In this document: positions 1 through 9,879 of the stretch, in pieces
Layout: the number at the start of each line of letters is the position of its first letter
Numbering within the stretch: position 1 is the stretch's first letter
Assembly: GCA_902523885.1 (NCBI GenBank)
Contig: CABZAV010000001.1
Span: 124,001-188,000, forward strand
Direction of reading: 5' to 3'
From: an uncultured SAR86 cluster bacterium
Lineage (GTDB): Bacteria; Pseudomonadota; Gammaproteobacteria; Magnimaribacterales; AG-339-G14
Length of the DNA stretch: 64,000 bases
Program-made: the position numbers and the translations under genes
The notes under the pieces: generated by a model
What the model saw: the letters and a program-made list of their open reading frames with translations, nothing else
Told to the model about the DNA's origin: nothing
Database searches by the model: none

Positions 1-377
1 TACATCTCAAGGGACCGGCAAATCTTCCCAGAGCTACACTCAACATCCCTCTTTTTTTCATAAATTTTCTGGCTTGAAAAATATAATGATGATATTTTTC
101 AGGAATCCAATCTTCTACTTTATTACCAATGAGTTTCCCAATAAAAAAACTTACGGTGTCACCCATAATCATTCCTAAAGAAGCCCAAAAGACTATTACA
201 ACCGGACTTATGTTTATTGATGCTGCAAGTGCGCCTATGCCAGGAATGATAAGAGTCGCCGGTGTAAAAAGACCTAAAATGATTAAAGATTCTACAAAAA
301 CCAAAAGAAACATCATTAAATTGATCCAGTTTGGATTTTCTTCTAAAAATTCTAATATAGAACTGAACTCGAACATC
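1..377 (-). CDS. DedA family membrane protein (partial, runs off window start)
   Basis: My reverse-strand reading gives MFEFSSILEFLEENPNWINLMMFLLVFVESLIILGLFTPATLIIPGIGALAAS...GDTVSFFIGKLIGNKVEDWIPEKYHHYIFQARKFMKKRG..., DedA/SNARE-associated pattern; not in the ORF track because it is truncated. Confidence 0.8.
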
Positions 378-421
378 AAATTTTGTTTCTAAGACTTATA
401 ATAGTTGCAATAATACCTCAC

Positions 422-1684
422 ATGAAAGATAAAAATAATATTTCTGATTTGAAAGCTATCTTAGATAGTGCGCAAGCTACAAAAGAAGAGCTCAGAAGCG
501 CTTCTAAAAATCAAAAAGATGAATCTTTAAAAAAAGCTGCAGAAAGCATTGATTCCAGTAGGGAAACTTTAAAAGCTGCTAACGAAAAAGATATGGAGGC
601 TGCGAGCACTTTAAACTTACAAGATAGCTTTATTGATAGATTAAAGCTAGACGATAAACGAATTGATTCAATGATTTCTGGATTAAAAAAAGTTATTGAT
701 TTGAATGATCCTGTTGGAGAAATGACAGATAAATCTAAATCTCCTTCAGGATTTTTAGTTAGCAAAATGAGAGTTCCTTTAGGAGTGATTGGAATAATTT
801 ATGAATCTAGACCAAATGTAACCGCTGATGCATCTGCGCTTTGTTTGAAATCAGGAAATGCTTGCATTTTGAGAGGAGGAACAGAAGCATCTGAGACTAA
901 TCAAGCTATTGAAAAATGTATGATTGATGGACTTGTTGCAGTTGATTTGCCAAGTAAAGCGATACAGTTATTAAAAAATCAAGATAGAGAGCTAGTAACT
1001 CAATTAATCAAATCCGAAAATCAAGTAGATTTGATCATTCCAAGAGGTGGGAAAAGTTTGATCAAAGTGATCGCAGAGGATTCCATGGTCCCGGTATTAA
1101 AGCATTATGAAGGTTTATGTCACGTATTCGTTGATGAAAATGCTGACCTAAATAAAGCTATTGATATTTCTTTGAACGCCAAAGTTTATAGATATGGAAT
1201 TTGTGGCGCAATGGAAACTCTTTTAGTTGCTAAATCTATTGCAAATGAATTTTTGCCTCTGATCTTCGATGAGTTTAAAAAATACGAAGTTGAACTGAGG
1301 GGATGTGAAAAGACTAATGAAATTTTAAATATAAACTTAGCAACCGAAGAAGATTGGAAAACTGAATATCTTGAACCGATTCTTTCTATAAAAGTTGTGG
1401 ACGGTATTAGTGAAGCTATTAGCCATATAAATCATTTTGGTTCTGGGCATACAGATTGCATCGTTACCGAAGATGATTCTGCAAAAAAAACATTTTTGAC
1501 TAATGTTGATTCTAGTTCTGTGATGCATAATTTACCTACTTGTTATGCCGACGGCTTTGAGTACGGTTTAGGGGCTGAAGTAGGAATATCTACAGACAAA
1601 CTTCATGCAAGGGGTCCCGTAGGTCTTGAGGGTCTTACAAGTCAAAAATTCATTGTTGAAGGATCCGGTCAATTAAGAAAATAA
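422..1684 (+). CDS. proA: glutamate-5-semialdehyde dehydrogenase (gamma-glutamyl phosphate reductase)
   Basis: Residues VPLGVIGIIYESRPNVTADASALCLKSGNACILRGGTEA and HARGPVGLEGL; start moved from 383 to the ATG at 422 (MKDKNNIS). Confidence 0.93.
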   Translation: MKDKNNISDLKAILDSAQATKEELRSASKNQKDESLKKAAESIDSSRETLKAANEKDMEAASTLNLQDSFIDRLKLDDKRIDSMISGLKKVIDLNDPVGEMTDKSKSPSGFLVSKMRVPLGVIGIIYESRPNVTADASALCLKSGNACILRGGTEASETNQAIEKCMIDGLVAVDLPSKAIQLLKNQDRELVTQLIKSENQVDLIIPRGGKSLIKVIAEDSMVPVLKHYEGLCHVFVDENADLNKAIDISLNAKVYRYGICGAMETLLVAKSIANEFLPLIFDEFKKYEVELRGCEKTNEILNINLATEEDWKTEYLEPILSIKVVDGISEAISHINHFGSGHTDCIVTEDDSAKKTFLTNVDSSSVMHNLPTCYADGFEYGLGAEVGISTDKLHARGPVGLEGLTSQKFIVEGSGQLRK

Positions 1685-1691
1685 TATTTGA

Positions 1692-2324
1692 ATGTCTAAA
1701 ACCATAGGAATTTTCGGGGGAGCTTTTGATCCTGTTCATATTGGACATTCTAAATTAGTGCTAGATATTCAAAATATTATTGATTTTGAAAAAATATTTG
1801 TAGTGCCATCGGGGAATCCAGTCTTCAAAGATTCTCATTTTATTGATTCAGAAAAAAGAATTGAAATGCTTAATATAGCTTTCAAAGATATTGAAAATGT
1901 TTACATAGATAATCGAGAAACTTTGAAAAAAGGAGTTTCTTTTACCATTGAAACTTTAAAGGAATATCGAAGCGAATATAGAAAAGAACAACATTTTAGT
2001 TTAATTTTAGGGCATGACGCTTTTGCCTCTTTCAAAAATTGGAAGAATTGGAGTGAGATACTTAATCTTTCTTCTCTAATTGTAGTTAGTAGACCGAATT
2101 GTGATTTTCTAGAAGGTTATTTGGATGATTTCAAAAAAAATATTACATTATCGAATTCTGATTTTTTAAGCGGGCATGGAAAAATTAATTTTTTGGAAAC
2201 TTCTCTGCTTGATATTTCTTCCAGTGATGTTAGAAAAACAATTAATAATCAAGATTTTAAGCAAGATATTTTAGATGCAGATGTTTATGAGTACATTAAA
2301 AAAAATTCTCTTTATAAAAACTAA
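1692..2324 (+). CDS. nadD: nicotinate-nucleotide adenylyltransferase
   Basis: IGIFGGAFDPVHIGH nucleotidyltransferase motif, ISSSDVR; located between proA and rsfS. Confidence 0.92.
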   Translation: MSKTIGIFGGAFDPVHIGHSKLVLDIQNIIDFEKIFVVPSGNPVFKDSHFIDSEKRIEMLNIAFKDIENVYIDNRETLKKGVSFTIETLKEYRSEYRKEQHFSLILGHDAFASFKNWKNWSEILNLSSLIVVSRPNCDFLEGYLDDFKKNITLSNSDFLSGHGKINFLETSLLDISSSDVRKTINNQDFKQDILDADVYEYIKKNSLYKN

Positions 2325-2648
2325 ATGGATAAAAAACTAAAAAATCTTATAAAAAAAAATTTAGAGGAATTAAAAGCTATCGATACCAAAATTTTAGATC
2401 TTTCTAAAATTGATGCTTTTACAGATCAACTAATCATTACTACTGGTACTTCAAAGCCCCACATATCTGCAATTTCTAAAAAAATTACCGAAGTTTTAAA
2501 AACAAATAAAGTTAAAGTTTATGGATATGAAGGCAGAGGTTCGAAAGATTGGGTATTGATAGATTTAGGAGAAGTTGTATTGAATATTATGTCATCCTCT
2601 GCAAGAGAATTATACGATCTAGAAAGTTTGTGGGACCCCAATTTGTAA
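2325..2648 (+). CDS. rsfS: ribosomal silencing factor RsfS
   Basis: GYEGRGSKDWVLIDLGEVVLNIMSSSARELYDLESLW typical of the RsfS/YbeB family. Confidence 0.92.
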   Translation: MDKKLKNLIKKNLEELKAIDTKILDLSKIDAFTDQLIITTGTSKPHISAISKKITEVLKTNKVKVYGYEGRGSKDWVLIDLGEVVLNIMSSSARELYDLESLWDPNL

Positions 2649-4456
2649 TGTCTATTTTCGATAATAAAAAAGAGACAAATGAGACATATAGAATTGTTAT
2701 TTTTTTAAGCCCTTTTTTAATTTTACTTTTTTTAGCTTCTTTACAGATATTAAACCTTTCTTATTTTAACGCTGACACATTTAAAACTCAGTCAGAATCA
2801 AATAGATTGTACCAATCAAAAATTATCCCCCAAAGAGGATTTATTTTTGATTCAAAAAATACACTGCTAGTTGAAAATAATATCCAACAAGATTTAGAAA
2901 TTAATCCTAGCTTTATAGAAAATCCTAGAATTTTTTTAAAACAAATTGCTGATTTGCTTGAACTAAATTTAAATAAAATCGAAAGTGATTTTTATATCAG
3001 AGCAACGGGTAAAAGTCCTAATGAACCATACATTTTAATTAAGGATTTGAATGAAAAACAAATTGCAAAACTTAGTGTTAATTTAAAAAAAATTAAAGGA
3101 GCTGAAATTATCTCTTCATTTTCAAGAAATGTGATTCATAAGGAAATAATGGCTCCAGTCATTGGGTATGTTGGAAATATTTCAAGAGAGGATGTTTTTA
3201 ATAATCCGGAATTGTCACAATTTAGAAGTTTAAAAATCGGCAAGACTGGCGTTGAGAAAGATTTTGATTCAATTCTTCGTGGAAATATGGGTTACAGAAT
3301 TCAGGAAAGGGACTCAAATGGCAAATTAATTAGAAATATTTCGTTAGAACCACCTATTAAAGGAAAGGATTTACGACTATCGATTGATTTAGATCTTCAA
3401 AAAAAGCTTTTTTCTGATTTTAAAGGCAGAAAAGGAGCTTTAGTTGCCATTGAGCCTAAAACTGGGTTAATTAGAGCCCTTATAAGCTCTCCAACCTATG
3501 ACCCAAACTTGCTAAATACAATTAATGATTATGAAGAAGTAAAAAACCTATTTGCTGACAAAGACAGCCCTCTTTTCAATAGGGCTTTATCAGGACAATA
3601 TCCTCCAGCATCAACATTAAAACCTTTTGTAGGAATGGCTGCCTTAGAAGCTCAAACGATTTCTTGGGAAAAACAAATCACTGATTCTGGTGAGTATTAT
3701 GTCGAAGGAGATGAGAGGCCTTATAAAGGTTGGAAAGAGGGTGGACATGGAAATGTCGATATGAAAAAAGCAATTGTAGAATCATCAGATGTTTATTTTT
3801 ACTCCTTAGCGTATGACCTTACGATAAATAATCTTTCTCCTTTTTTGGAGAAATTTGGTTATGGAAAGCAAAGTGGATTGACCGAAAATGAAGCTAAAGG
3901 AATTTTGCCATCAAGAAAATGGAAGTTGGGATATATCGGTGAAGCATGGTTTAAAGGAGACACTATAAATATGGGAATTGGGCAAGGTTATATTACGGCA
4001 ACTCCGATACAAATTGCGTTAGCTTATGCAGCCTTGGCAAACAAAGGAGAAATAGTTAAGCCAAGAATTATCGAAAAGGTTGGAAACGATTCCACGGAAA
4101 AAGTTTCAAAATTAAGTATATCTCTTAGTGATAATAAAAATTGGAAAAGAATAGAAGAAGCCCTGTTAGGAGTTGTGGAGGCTTCAAACGGAACGGCTAA
4201 TAATATTTATGATAGAAGTATTAGAATCGCAGGAAAAACTGGAACAGCTCAAGTGAAGAGTATTGGTGAGACAGAATATAAATTTCTTAGAGAAGACGAG
4301 TCACTTAGAGATCATGCGTTATTTGTTGGATATGGACCAGTCGAAGATCCAAAATTAGTTGTAGTAGCAATAATTGAAAATGGCGAATCCGGCAGCGCTG
4401 TGGCTGCTCCTCTTGTCAGAAAAGCGATTAATTTATATTCAAAAAATGAGAAATAG
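2648..4456 (+). CDS. mrdA: penicillin-binding protein 2 (peptidoglycan D,D-transpeptidase)
   Basis: PASTLKPFVGMAALE (SxxK), SSDVYFY, KTGTAQ motifs; start placed at ATG 2648 overlapping the rsfS stop. Confidence 0.93.
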   Translation: MSIFDNKKETNETYRIVIFLSPFLILLFLASLQILNLSYFNADTFKTQSESNRLYQSKIIPQRGFIFDSKNTLLVENNIQQDLEINPSFIENPRIFLKQIADLLELNLNKIESDFYIRATGKSPNEPYILIKDLNEKQIAKLSVNLKKIKGAEIISSFSRNVIHKEIMAPVIGYVGNISREDVFNNPELSQFRSLKIGKTGVEKDFDSILRGNMGYRIQERDSNGKLIRNISLEPPIKGKDLRLSIDLDLQKKLFSDFKGRKGALVAIEPKTGLIRALISSPTYDPNLLNTINDYEEVKNLFADKDSPLFNRALSGQYPPASTLKPFVGMAALEAQTISWEKQITDSGEYYVEGDERPYKGWKEGGHGNVDMKKAIVESSDVYFYSLAYDLTINNLSPFLEKFGYGKQSGLTENEAKGILPSRKWKLGYIGEAWFKGDTINMGIGQGYITATPIQIALAYAALANKGEIVKPRIIEKVGNDSTEKVSKLSISLSDNKNWKRIEEALLGVVEASNGTANNIYDRSIRIAGKTGTAQVKSIGETEYKFLREDESLRDHALFVGYGPVEDPKLVVVAIIENGESGSAVAAPLVRKAINLYSKNEK

Positions 4457-5552
4457 TCCGTTAAGTTTTTCTGTAAATTTAAAAATCGATAAGAGTCAAA
4501 ATAATTCTTCTCAATTTGATTATTGGATTTTATTTAGCATAATTTTTCTTTGTTCTTTTGGATTGGCGATGATTTATAGTTCTAGTAACTCACTAGAGAT
4601 GACTATAAGGCAGGGCGCTTATTTTTTTTTAGGGCTTATAGGAATGCTACTTTTAGCATTTTCAAATTTCAGAAAAATGGAAGTTTTTTATTTGCATAGT
4701 TTTTGGCCAGCTTTATTCCTTCTTATTATTGTTTTATTTTTTCCATCAGAAAATTCTAAAACTAGTAGATGGATAGATTTAGGCTTATTCACATTTCAGC
4801 CTTCAGAGCTAATGAGATTTATTTTACCAATTTCTGCTGCGTCCTTTCTAACTAAAAATTTAAAGACCAAAATGAAAGATATGTGGCTTGTAATTTTTGT
4901 TACTTTAATTTGTTTCTATTTAGTTGTCATTCAGCCTGATTTAGGGACTTCTATTATTATTTTATTAGCCGGCTTATTGCCAGTTGTCATTTCAGGTTTT
5001 CCTTGGATTTATATCCTTTTTGGAGGATTTTTAGCCACGTTATCTTTACCTTTAATTTGGATGAGTTTATACGATTATCAAAAACAAAGAATATTAACTT
5101 TATTTAATCCCGAAGCTGATATTTACGGAGCAGGCTGGAATATAGTTCAATCAAAAATAGCCGTTGGCTCAGGCGGATTATTTGGTAAGGGTTTTTTAAA
5201 TGGCTCTCAAAGTCAATTAAACTTCATACCAGAAAGTCATTCAGATTTTATTTTTTCTGTTATCGCAGAAGAGTTTGGTTTGTTAGGCATCAGCATTCTT
5301 TTTCTTATTTATGGAATCTTAATTTACAGATTATTGATGGTCTCATTTTACAGCTCTAATAAATTTGCAAAAATTGTTTCAGGGACTTTATCAATAATTC
5401 TTTTAGCGTATATTTCTATTAATATCTCTATGGTAATAGGCTTGCTTCCAGTTGTAGGGATGCCTTTGCCATTTTTAAGTCAGGGAGGAACTGCATTGGT
5501 AGTAAATTTGTTAACGATTGGCATTATCTTATCGCTCAGAAAAGAGGTTTAG
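4446..5552 (+). CDS. mrdB: rod shape-determining protein RodA (SEDS glycosyltransferase)
   Basis: FQPSELMRF, QPDLGTSI, FIPESHSDFIFSVIAEEFGLLG, GMPLPFLSQGGTALV; start at ATG 4446 overlapping the mrdA end. Confidence 0.93.
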   Translation: MRNSPLSFSVNLKIDKSQNNSSQFDYWILFSIIFLCSFGLAMIYSSSNSLEMTIRQGAYFFLGLIGMLLLAFSNFRKMEVFYLHSFWPALFLLIIVLFFPSENSKTSRWIDLGLFTFQPSELMRFILPISAASFLTKNLKTKMKDMWLVIFVTLICFYLVVIQPDLGTSIIILLAGLLPVVISGFPWIYILFGGFLATLSLPLIWMSLYDYQKQRILTLFNPEADIYGAGWNIVQSKIAVGSGGLFGKGFLNGSQSQLNFIPESHSDFIFSVIAEEFGLLGISILFLIYGILIYRLLMVSFYSSNKFAKIVSGTLSIILLAYISINISMVIGLLPVVGMPLPFLSQGGTALVVNLLTIGIILSLRKEV

Positions 5553-6524
5553 ATGAAGACATTTTTTTACCTGTTTGCGGTTCTGTTTCTTAGTCATTTA
5601 TCCTTTGCTAATTATCTTGATAGAGACGATGTTCAAGATTTTATAGATTTCATGCATATTGAACATGGCTTTTCTAAAGAGTATGTTTCTAAAGCTTTAT
5701 CTCAGGCAAGTAAGCAGCAAAAAATAATAGATTTAATGAATAACCCTTCTGAAAAAGTAACTTCTTGGGATGATTATAAAAAAAGGGTTTCAATAACTAG
5801 AATTCAAAATGGAATAAGATTTATAAAGGCTTATAAAAAGTGGTTTATAAAAGCCGAAGAGGAGTTCGGAATACCTCGAGAAATAGTAGCAGCAATAATT
5901 GGGCTAGAAACTAATTATGGCGGCTACAAAGGAAATACGAGAGTAATTGATGCGCTAGCTACAGCTGCATTTGACTACCCAAGAAGAAGAAACTTTTTTA
6001 AAACTCAATTAGAAGAGTTTTTTTTATTAACCAGAGAGGAAAATTTTGATCCTCTTGTCATCAAGGGCTCTTACGCTGGAGCCATGGGTTTTGCACAATT
6101 TATGCCTGATAATTATAGAAGACTTGCAGTAGACTTCGACGGCGATGGAAAAAAAGATATTTTGAGTAATCCAGCAGATGCAATTGGAAGTGTTGCTAAT
6201 TTCTTGAGTTCTACCAAAGGAAATAAGAGAGGTTGGGAAAGAAATGGATTTATTGCTATCGAGGCAGATCCAAAAAAAAGAAATAAATCTATAAAATCGT
6301 CCTTTAAGTTAAGGTCTTACGAAGATTTAGATATTAAAGCAAAAGAAAATTTTGATTTTTATGATGAGTATATTCAGATTTCATTATTTCCAAATGACGA
6401 TTCAAAAGATGAATTTTGGCTTGGAGATAAAAACCTTTACGCAATAACAAGATATAATCCTAGCAGCAAATATGCAATGACTGTCTTTCTTTTAAGTGAA
6501 CAAATAGCAAAAATAGGAAATTAA
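5553..6524 (+). CDS. mltB: lytic murein transglycosylase B
   Basis: FGIPREIVAAIIGLETNYGGYKGNTRVIDALATAAFDYPRR...GSYAGAMGFAQFMPDNYRRLAVDFDGDGKKDI. Confidence 0.9.
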   Translation: MKTFFYLFAVLFLSHLSFANYLDRDDVQDFIDFMHIEHGFSKEYVSKALSQASKQQKIIDLMNNPSEKVTSWDDYKKRVSITRIQNGIRFIKAYKKWFIKAEEEFGIPREIVAAIIGLETNYGGYKGNTRVIDALATAAFDYPRRRNFFKTQLEEFFLLTREENFDPLVIKGSYAGAMGFAQFMPDNYRRLAVDFDGDGKKDILSNPADAIGSVANFLSSTKGNKRGWERNGFIAIEADPKKRNKSIKSSFKLRSYEDLDIKAKENFDFYDEYIQISLFPNDDSKDEFWLGDKNLYAITRYNPSSKYAMTVFLLSEQIAKIGN

Positions 6525-6526
6525 AT

Positions 6527-7678
6527 ATGAAAAAAATAGCTCTGGTTTTTCTTTTAATTACACAAAATATTTTTTCTCAGGCTTTAATACCAAATCCTCC
6601 AGAGGTTTCTGCAACAAGTTTTCTTCTTATTGATGCAAAAACTAAAACAGTCATAACATCAAACGAACCAAATCAATCAACTGGCCTTGCTAGCATCACT
6701 AAAATAATGACCTCTTATGTGGTGGCTGATCAAATTTCTAAAGGGTTTATAACAGAAGATACTATGGTAGACATAAGTGAAGAATGCTGGCGCATGGAAG
6801 GATCACGAATGTTTATAAAAGAAGGAACCGAAGTATCCATTTCAGAATTACTTAAAGGAGTAATTATACAATCTGGAAACGATGCTAGTTGTGCATTGGC
6901 AGAAAAAATAGCAGGCTCTCAATCCGCATTTGCAGATCTAATGAATAATTATGCTCGACAATTAGGTTTAGATAATACGAATTTTGTAAATCCAACAGGG
7001 CTTCCTGATATTAATCACTACTCTACGGCTAATGATATTGCAAAACTCAGCATAAGATTGATAGAGGATTTTCCTGACAACTATGCCTTATTCAAGGAGA
7101 AGGAATATACTTTCAATAATATAAGGCAATTAAATAGAAATAGTCTTTTATGGCAAGACGACTCAATAGATGGAATAAAAACCGGACACACAAATGATTC
7201 AGGTTATTGTTTAGTTGCTTCGGCAAAAAGGGATGAGATGAGGCTGATTGCAGTAACTTTAAATAGTGCTTCTGAGAAAACAAGATTACAAGACAGCAGA
7301 CGGCTACTAGATTATGGTTTTAGGTTTTTTAAAACCAAAAAAGTCTTGTCAAAGTCTCAGGAAGTCTCAACTGTTGATGTCTGGGCTGGATCAAAAGATA
7401 AATTGTCTATTGGCCCAAAAGAGGATATTTATCTGACACTGACAAAACCTCAATTTAAAAATATAGAGATGATAGTTTCTAAAAATCTTGGAATAACTGC
7501 TCCGATTGAAGAAGGAGATATGATAGATAGGTTGGATATTTCAATAAACAATGAAGTTAACTCTTCTTTTGATTTAGTTGCTCTTGAAAACATTAATACA
7601 GAAGGATTCATATGGCCGTATCTAGAATCATTAGCTTTTTATGTATATTCTTTTTTCATGCAAGATGAAGTTAAATAA
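6527..7678 (+). CDS. dacA: D-alanyl-D-alanine carboxypeptidase (PBP5/6-like)
   Basis: STGLASITKIMTSYVV (SxxK), SGNDASCALAE (SxN), IDGIKTGHTNDSGYCLVASA (KTG); signal peptide. Confidence 0.9.
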   Translation: MKKIALVFLLITQNIFSQALIPNPPEVSATSFLLIDAKTKTVITSNEPNQSTGLASITKIMTSYVVADQISKGFITEDTMVDISEECWRMEGSRMFIKEGTEVSISELLKGVIIQSGNDASCALAEKIAGSQSAFADLMNNYARQLGLDNTNFVNPTGLPDINHYSTANDIAKLSIRLIEDFPDNYALFKEKEYTFNNIRQLNRNSLLWQDDSIDGIKTGHTNDSGYCLVASAKRDEMRLIAVTLNSASEKTRLQDSRRLLDYGFRFFKTKKVLSKSQEVSTVDVWAGSKDKLSIGPKEDIYLTLTKPQFKNIEMIVSKNLGITAPIEEGDMIDRLDISINNEVNSSFDLVALENINTEGFIWPYLESLAFYVYSFFMQDEVK

Positions 7679-8512
7679 ATGTCAGTCTGTTATTTAAATG
7701 GAGAATTTCTAAATTTAAAAGATGCAAAAATTTCTCCCCTAGATCGAGGATTTCTATTTGGCGATTCTATATATGAAGTCTTTGCCGCCTACGATAAAAA
7801 AGTTTTTAAAATTGAAGAGCACCTTGATAGATTTTTTGTTAATTTAAAGGAAATTAAGTTAACGTCTAATATCTCTCGTCAAGAATTAAAAAACATCATT
7901 GAATTAGTAATCCAAAAAAATGAACTAAGTAATCAAATCATTTATTTGCAAATCTCGAGAGGTTACGAAGCAATTAGAAACCATATACCAAACATCAAAT
8001 CCGAATCGACCGTTTTCATTTGTTCTTTTCCTTTAAAAGATTTGCCAAACCAAAATTCAAATAAAGTAAAAATAAGTTTAAGAGAGGACTTTCGTTGGAG
8101 AAAAAGTAATGTTAAATCTACGTCTCTGCTGGCAAATGTACTTTATAAAATTCAGGCGAATGAAGAAAATTTTGATGAAATCGTTCTTTACGATAATGGC
8201 TTCATTACTGAGGGCTCTGTTAGCAATGTGTTTTGTGTAAAAGATAAGAAAGTAATTACGCCTTCTTTACAGAATAATATCCTTCCAGGAGTCACAAGAT
8301 CAGTAATAATTGATATCGTCAAAAAATTAAAAATTCCTATTTCGGAATCAAGAATGAGTGTTGAAGATTTAAAGATCGCTGATGAAACCTGGATTACAAA
8401 TACAACCAAAGGAATACTTCTGGTCTCTGAAATTGACCAAAACAAAGTCACTTGTGTAGGTGAAATTTTTAAAAAAGTACAAGAAAAATTTATCCAAGAA
8501 ACTCTGGCTTGA
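7679..8512 (+). CDS. dat: class IV aminotransferase, probable D-amino-acid transaminase
   Basis: YLNGEFLNLKDAKISPLDRGFLFGDSIYEVF, EGSVSNVFCV, LPGVTRSVII; fold type IV PLP enzyme next to dacA. Confidence 0.75.
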   Translation: MSVCYLNGEFLNLKDAKISPLDRGFLFGDSIYEVFAAYDKKVFKIEEHLDRFFVNLKEIKLTSNISRQELKNIIELVIQKNELSNQIIYLQISRGYEAIRNHIPNIKSESTVFICSFPLKDLPNQNSNKVKISLREDFRWRKSNVKSTSLLANVLYKIQANEENFDEIVLYDNGFITEGSVSNVFCVKDKKVITPSLQNNILPGVTRSVIIDIVKKLKIPISESRMSVEDLKIADETWITNTTKGILLVSEIDQNKVTCVGEIFKKVQEKFIQETLA

Positions 8513-9410
8513 TAAATTCAATAATTATTCTTTCAGCACTTTTCCAAAAATTATCATTGCCTTTTTTAAAATTGACATCCAAAGAAGCTATCTTTTTTTT
8601 GAAATAAATAATTTGATTTGTGTTTAATTTATTTGTTTTTAATTTTAGATTATCTAGGTAATCAAATGGTCCACTAAACTTAGAAGTTGAATCTTCTTTC
8701 AAGAAAGAAATTCTCTCTATTTCTCGAAAAAGGCCCCAAATAATAAGGGCTTCAGATCCTCTTTGAAGTTTAAGATGCTCAAGTATTTTTAGAGATTCCT
8801 CAAGATCTCCTTTTAAGATGGAATTAGATAAATTAAAAATGTCGAAATTTGAGTTTTCAGAAATGAAATTACTCTCAGAATTGTTGTTTAAGGTTTTAAT
8901 CATTTTCAGTTCTTGATAGGAAGAAACTAAATTTCCTTGAGTTTTTTCAATTATTAGATCAATTTGTTCTTCAGAAATCGAGATATTAAATCTTTTCGAA
9001 AGATTCTTTAGCCAAGCTTTTTTTTGGTTGGGCCATATTTTTTGAACTTCAACCTCTTCACTATAATTTAAAAGTTTTTTAAACCAGACTCTGCTTTTGA
9101 TTCTCTCTATTCCTATTACAGAAATAACTAAGCTGGTTGTTTCTGACAAGTTTTTACAGAATTCTTCTAATAATTCTCCTTCGCTTTTAGATGGAGAATT
9201 TTCTAGCCTGAGATCGATTATTTTTTTTGAAGAAAATAAGTCACTGAGTTGTTCTGTCATTAACTCTTCATAAGAAAAAGAATTTTTGGAAAAAAAAATT
9301 TTTCTCTCTTCAAAGCCATTTTTTTTTAATTCAAAGACTAATCTGTTCCTTTCAAGCTCTATAAGAAAATCTTCCGGACCATGAACAAGAAATATATTTT
9401 TTTTAATCAT
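8490..9410 (-). CDS. holA: DNA polymerase III subunit delta
   Basis: MIKKNIFLVHGPEDFLIELERN..., YLDNLKLKTNKL; order holA-lptE-leuS; start set at an internal Met. Confidence 0.75.
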   Translation of the reverse strand: MIKKNIFLVHGPEDFLIELERNRLVFELKKNGFEERKIFFSKNSFSYEELMTEQLSDLFSSKKIIDLRLENSPSKSEGELLEEFCKNLSETTSLVISVIGIERIKSRVWFKKLLNYSEEVEVQKIWPNQKKAWLKNLSKRFNISISEEQIDLIIEKTQGNLVSSYQELKMIKTLNNNSESNFISENSNFDIFNLSNSILKGDLEESLKILEHLKLQRGSEALIIWGLFREIERISFLKEDSTSKFSGPFDYLDNLKLKTNKLNTNQIIYFKKKIASLDVNFKKGNDNFWKSAERIIIEFIKPEFLG

Positions 9411-9876
9411 TGAAGTATAAATAAAGAAAATTTCTGAGTTGATTTTGAGCTTCAAAAAAGAACATTAATTGAAGTTCTTCCATTTTTTTTTCATTTGATA
9501 ATATTTTATTTGTATCATATGGAAAAATTTCCGAAGAACGAAAATTAAATTCTCTGCTTTTACTAGACTTAGTAATTTGCATTGAAATTTCATAATCCAT
9601 CGTTCCGGTTGCAGCAAAGAAATTTCTATCTGTAGCTCCAGTATATTTAGTAATTGTATGTTCAAGAATAGTTATATTTATATCAGCATCCTTCGAATCT
9701 GAAAATTGGAAGTTTAAAAAACCACTTTTCTTCCGCATTTCATTTATAAATTGATTATTTAATAAAGTCTCTTCGTAAAAAATAAAAACTTCAAAAGGTT
9801 CTTTCTTAGAAGAATCTATTGGAGAAAATCCACAAGAAATCAGGATGAAAGAGATTAAAACAATTAAGGGCTTCAT
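9403..9876 (-). CDS. lptE: LPS-assembly lipoprotein LptE
   Basis: Lipobox LIVLISFILISCGF, position between leuS and holA, LptE-like length (157 aa). Confidence 0.72.
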   Translation of the reverse strand: MKPLIVLISFILISCGFSPIDSSKKEPFEVFIFYEETLLNNQFINEMRKKSGFLNFQFSDSKDADINITILEHTITKYTGATDRNFFAATGTMDYEISMQITKSSKSREFNFRSSEIFPYDTNKILSNEKKMEELQLMFFFEAQNQLRNFLYLYFND

Positions 9877-9879
9877 TTA

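Noticed and set aside
129-392. 87-aa + strand ORF in the track
   Set aside because: Antisense to a reverse-strand DedA-family gene with clear family pattern; low-complexity translation
511-765. Antisense ORFs inside proA, ilvD, rho, leuS, katG, secA and others
   Set aside because: They mirror well-supported genes on the opposite strand and show no recognisable protein features
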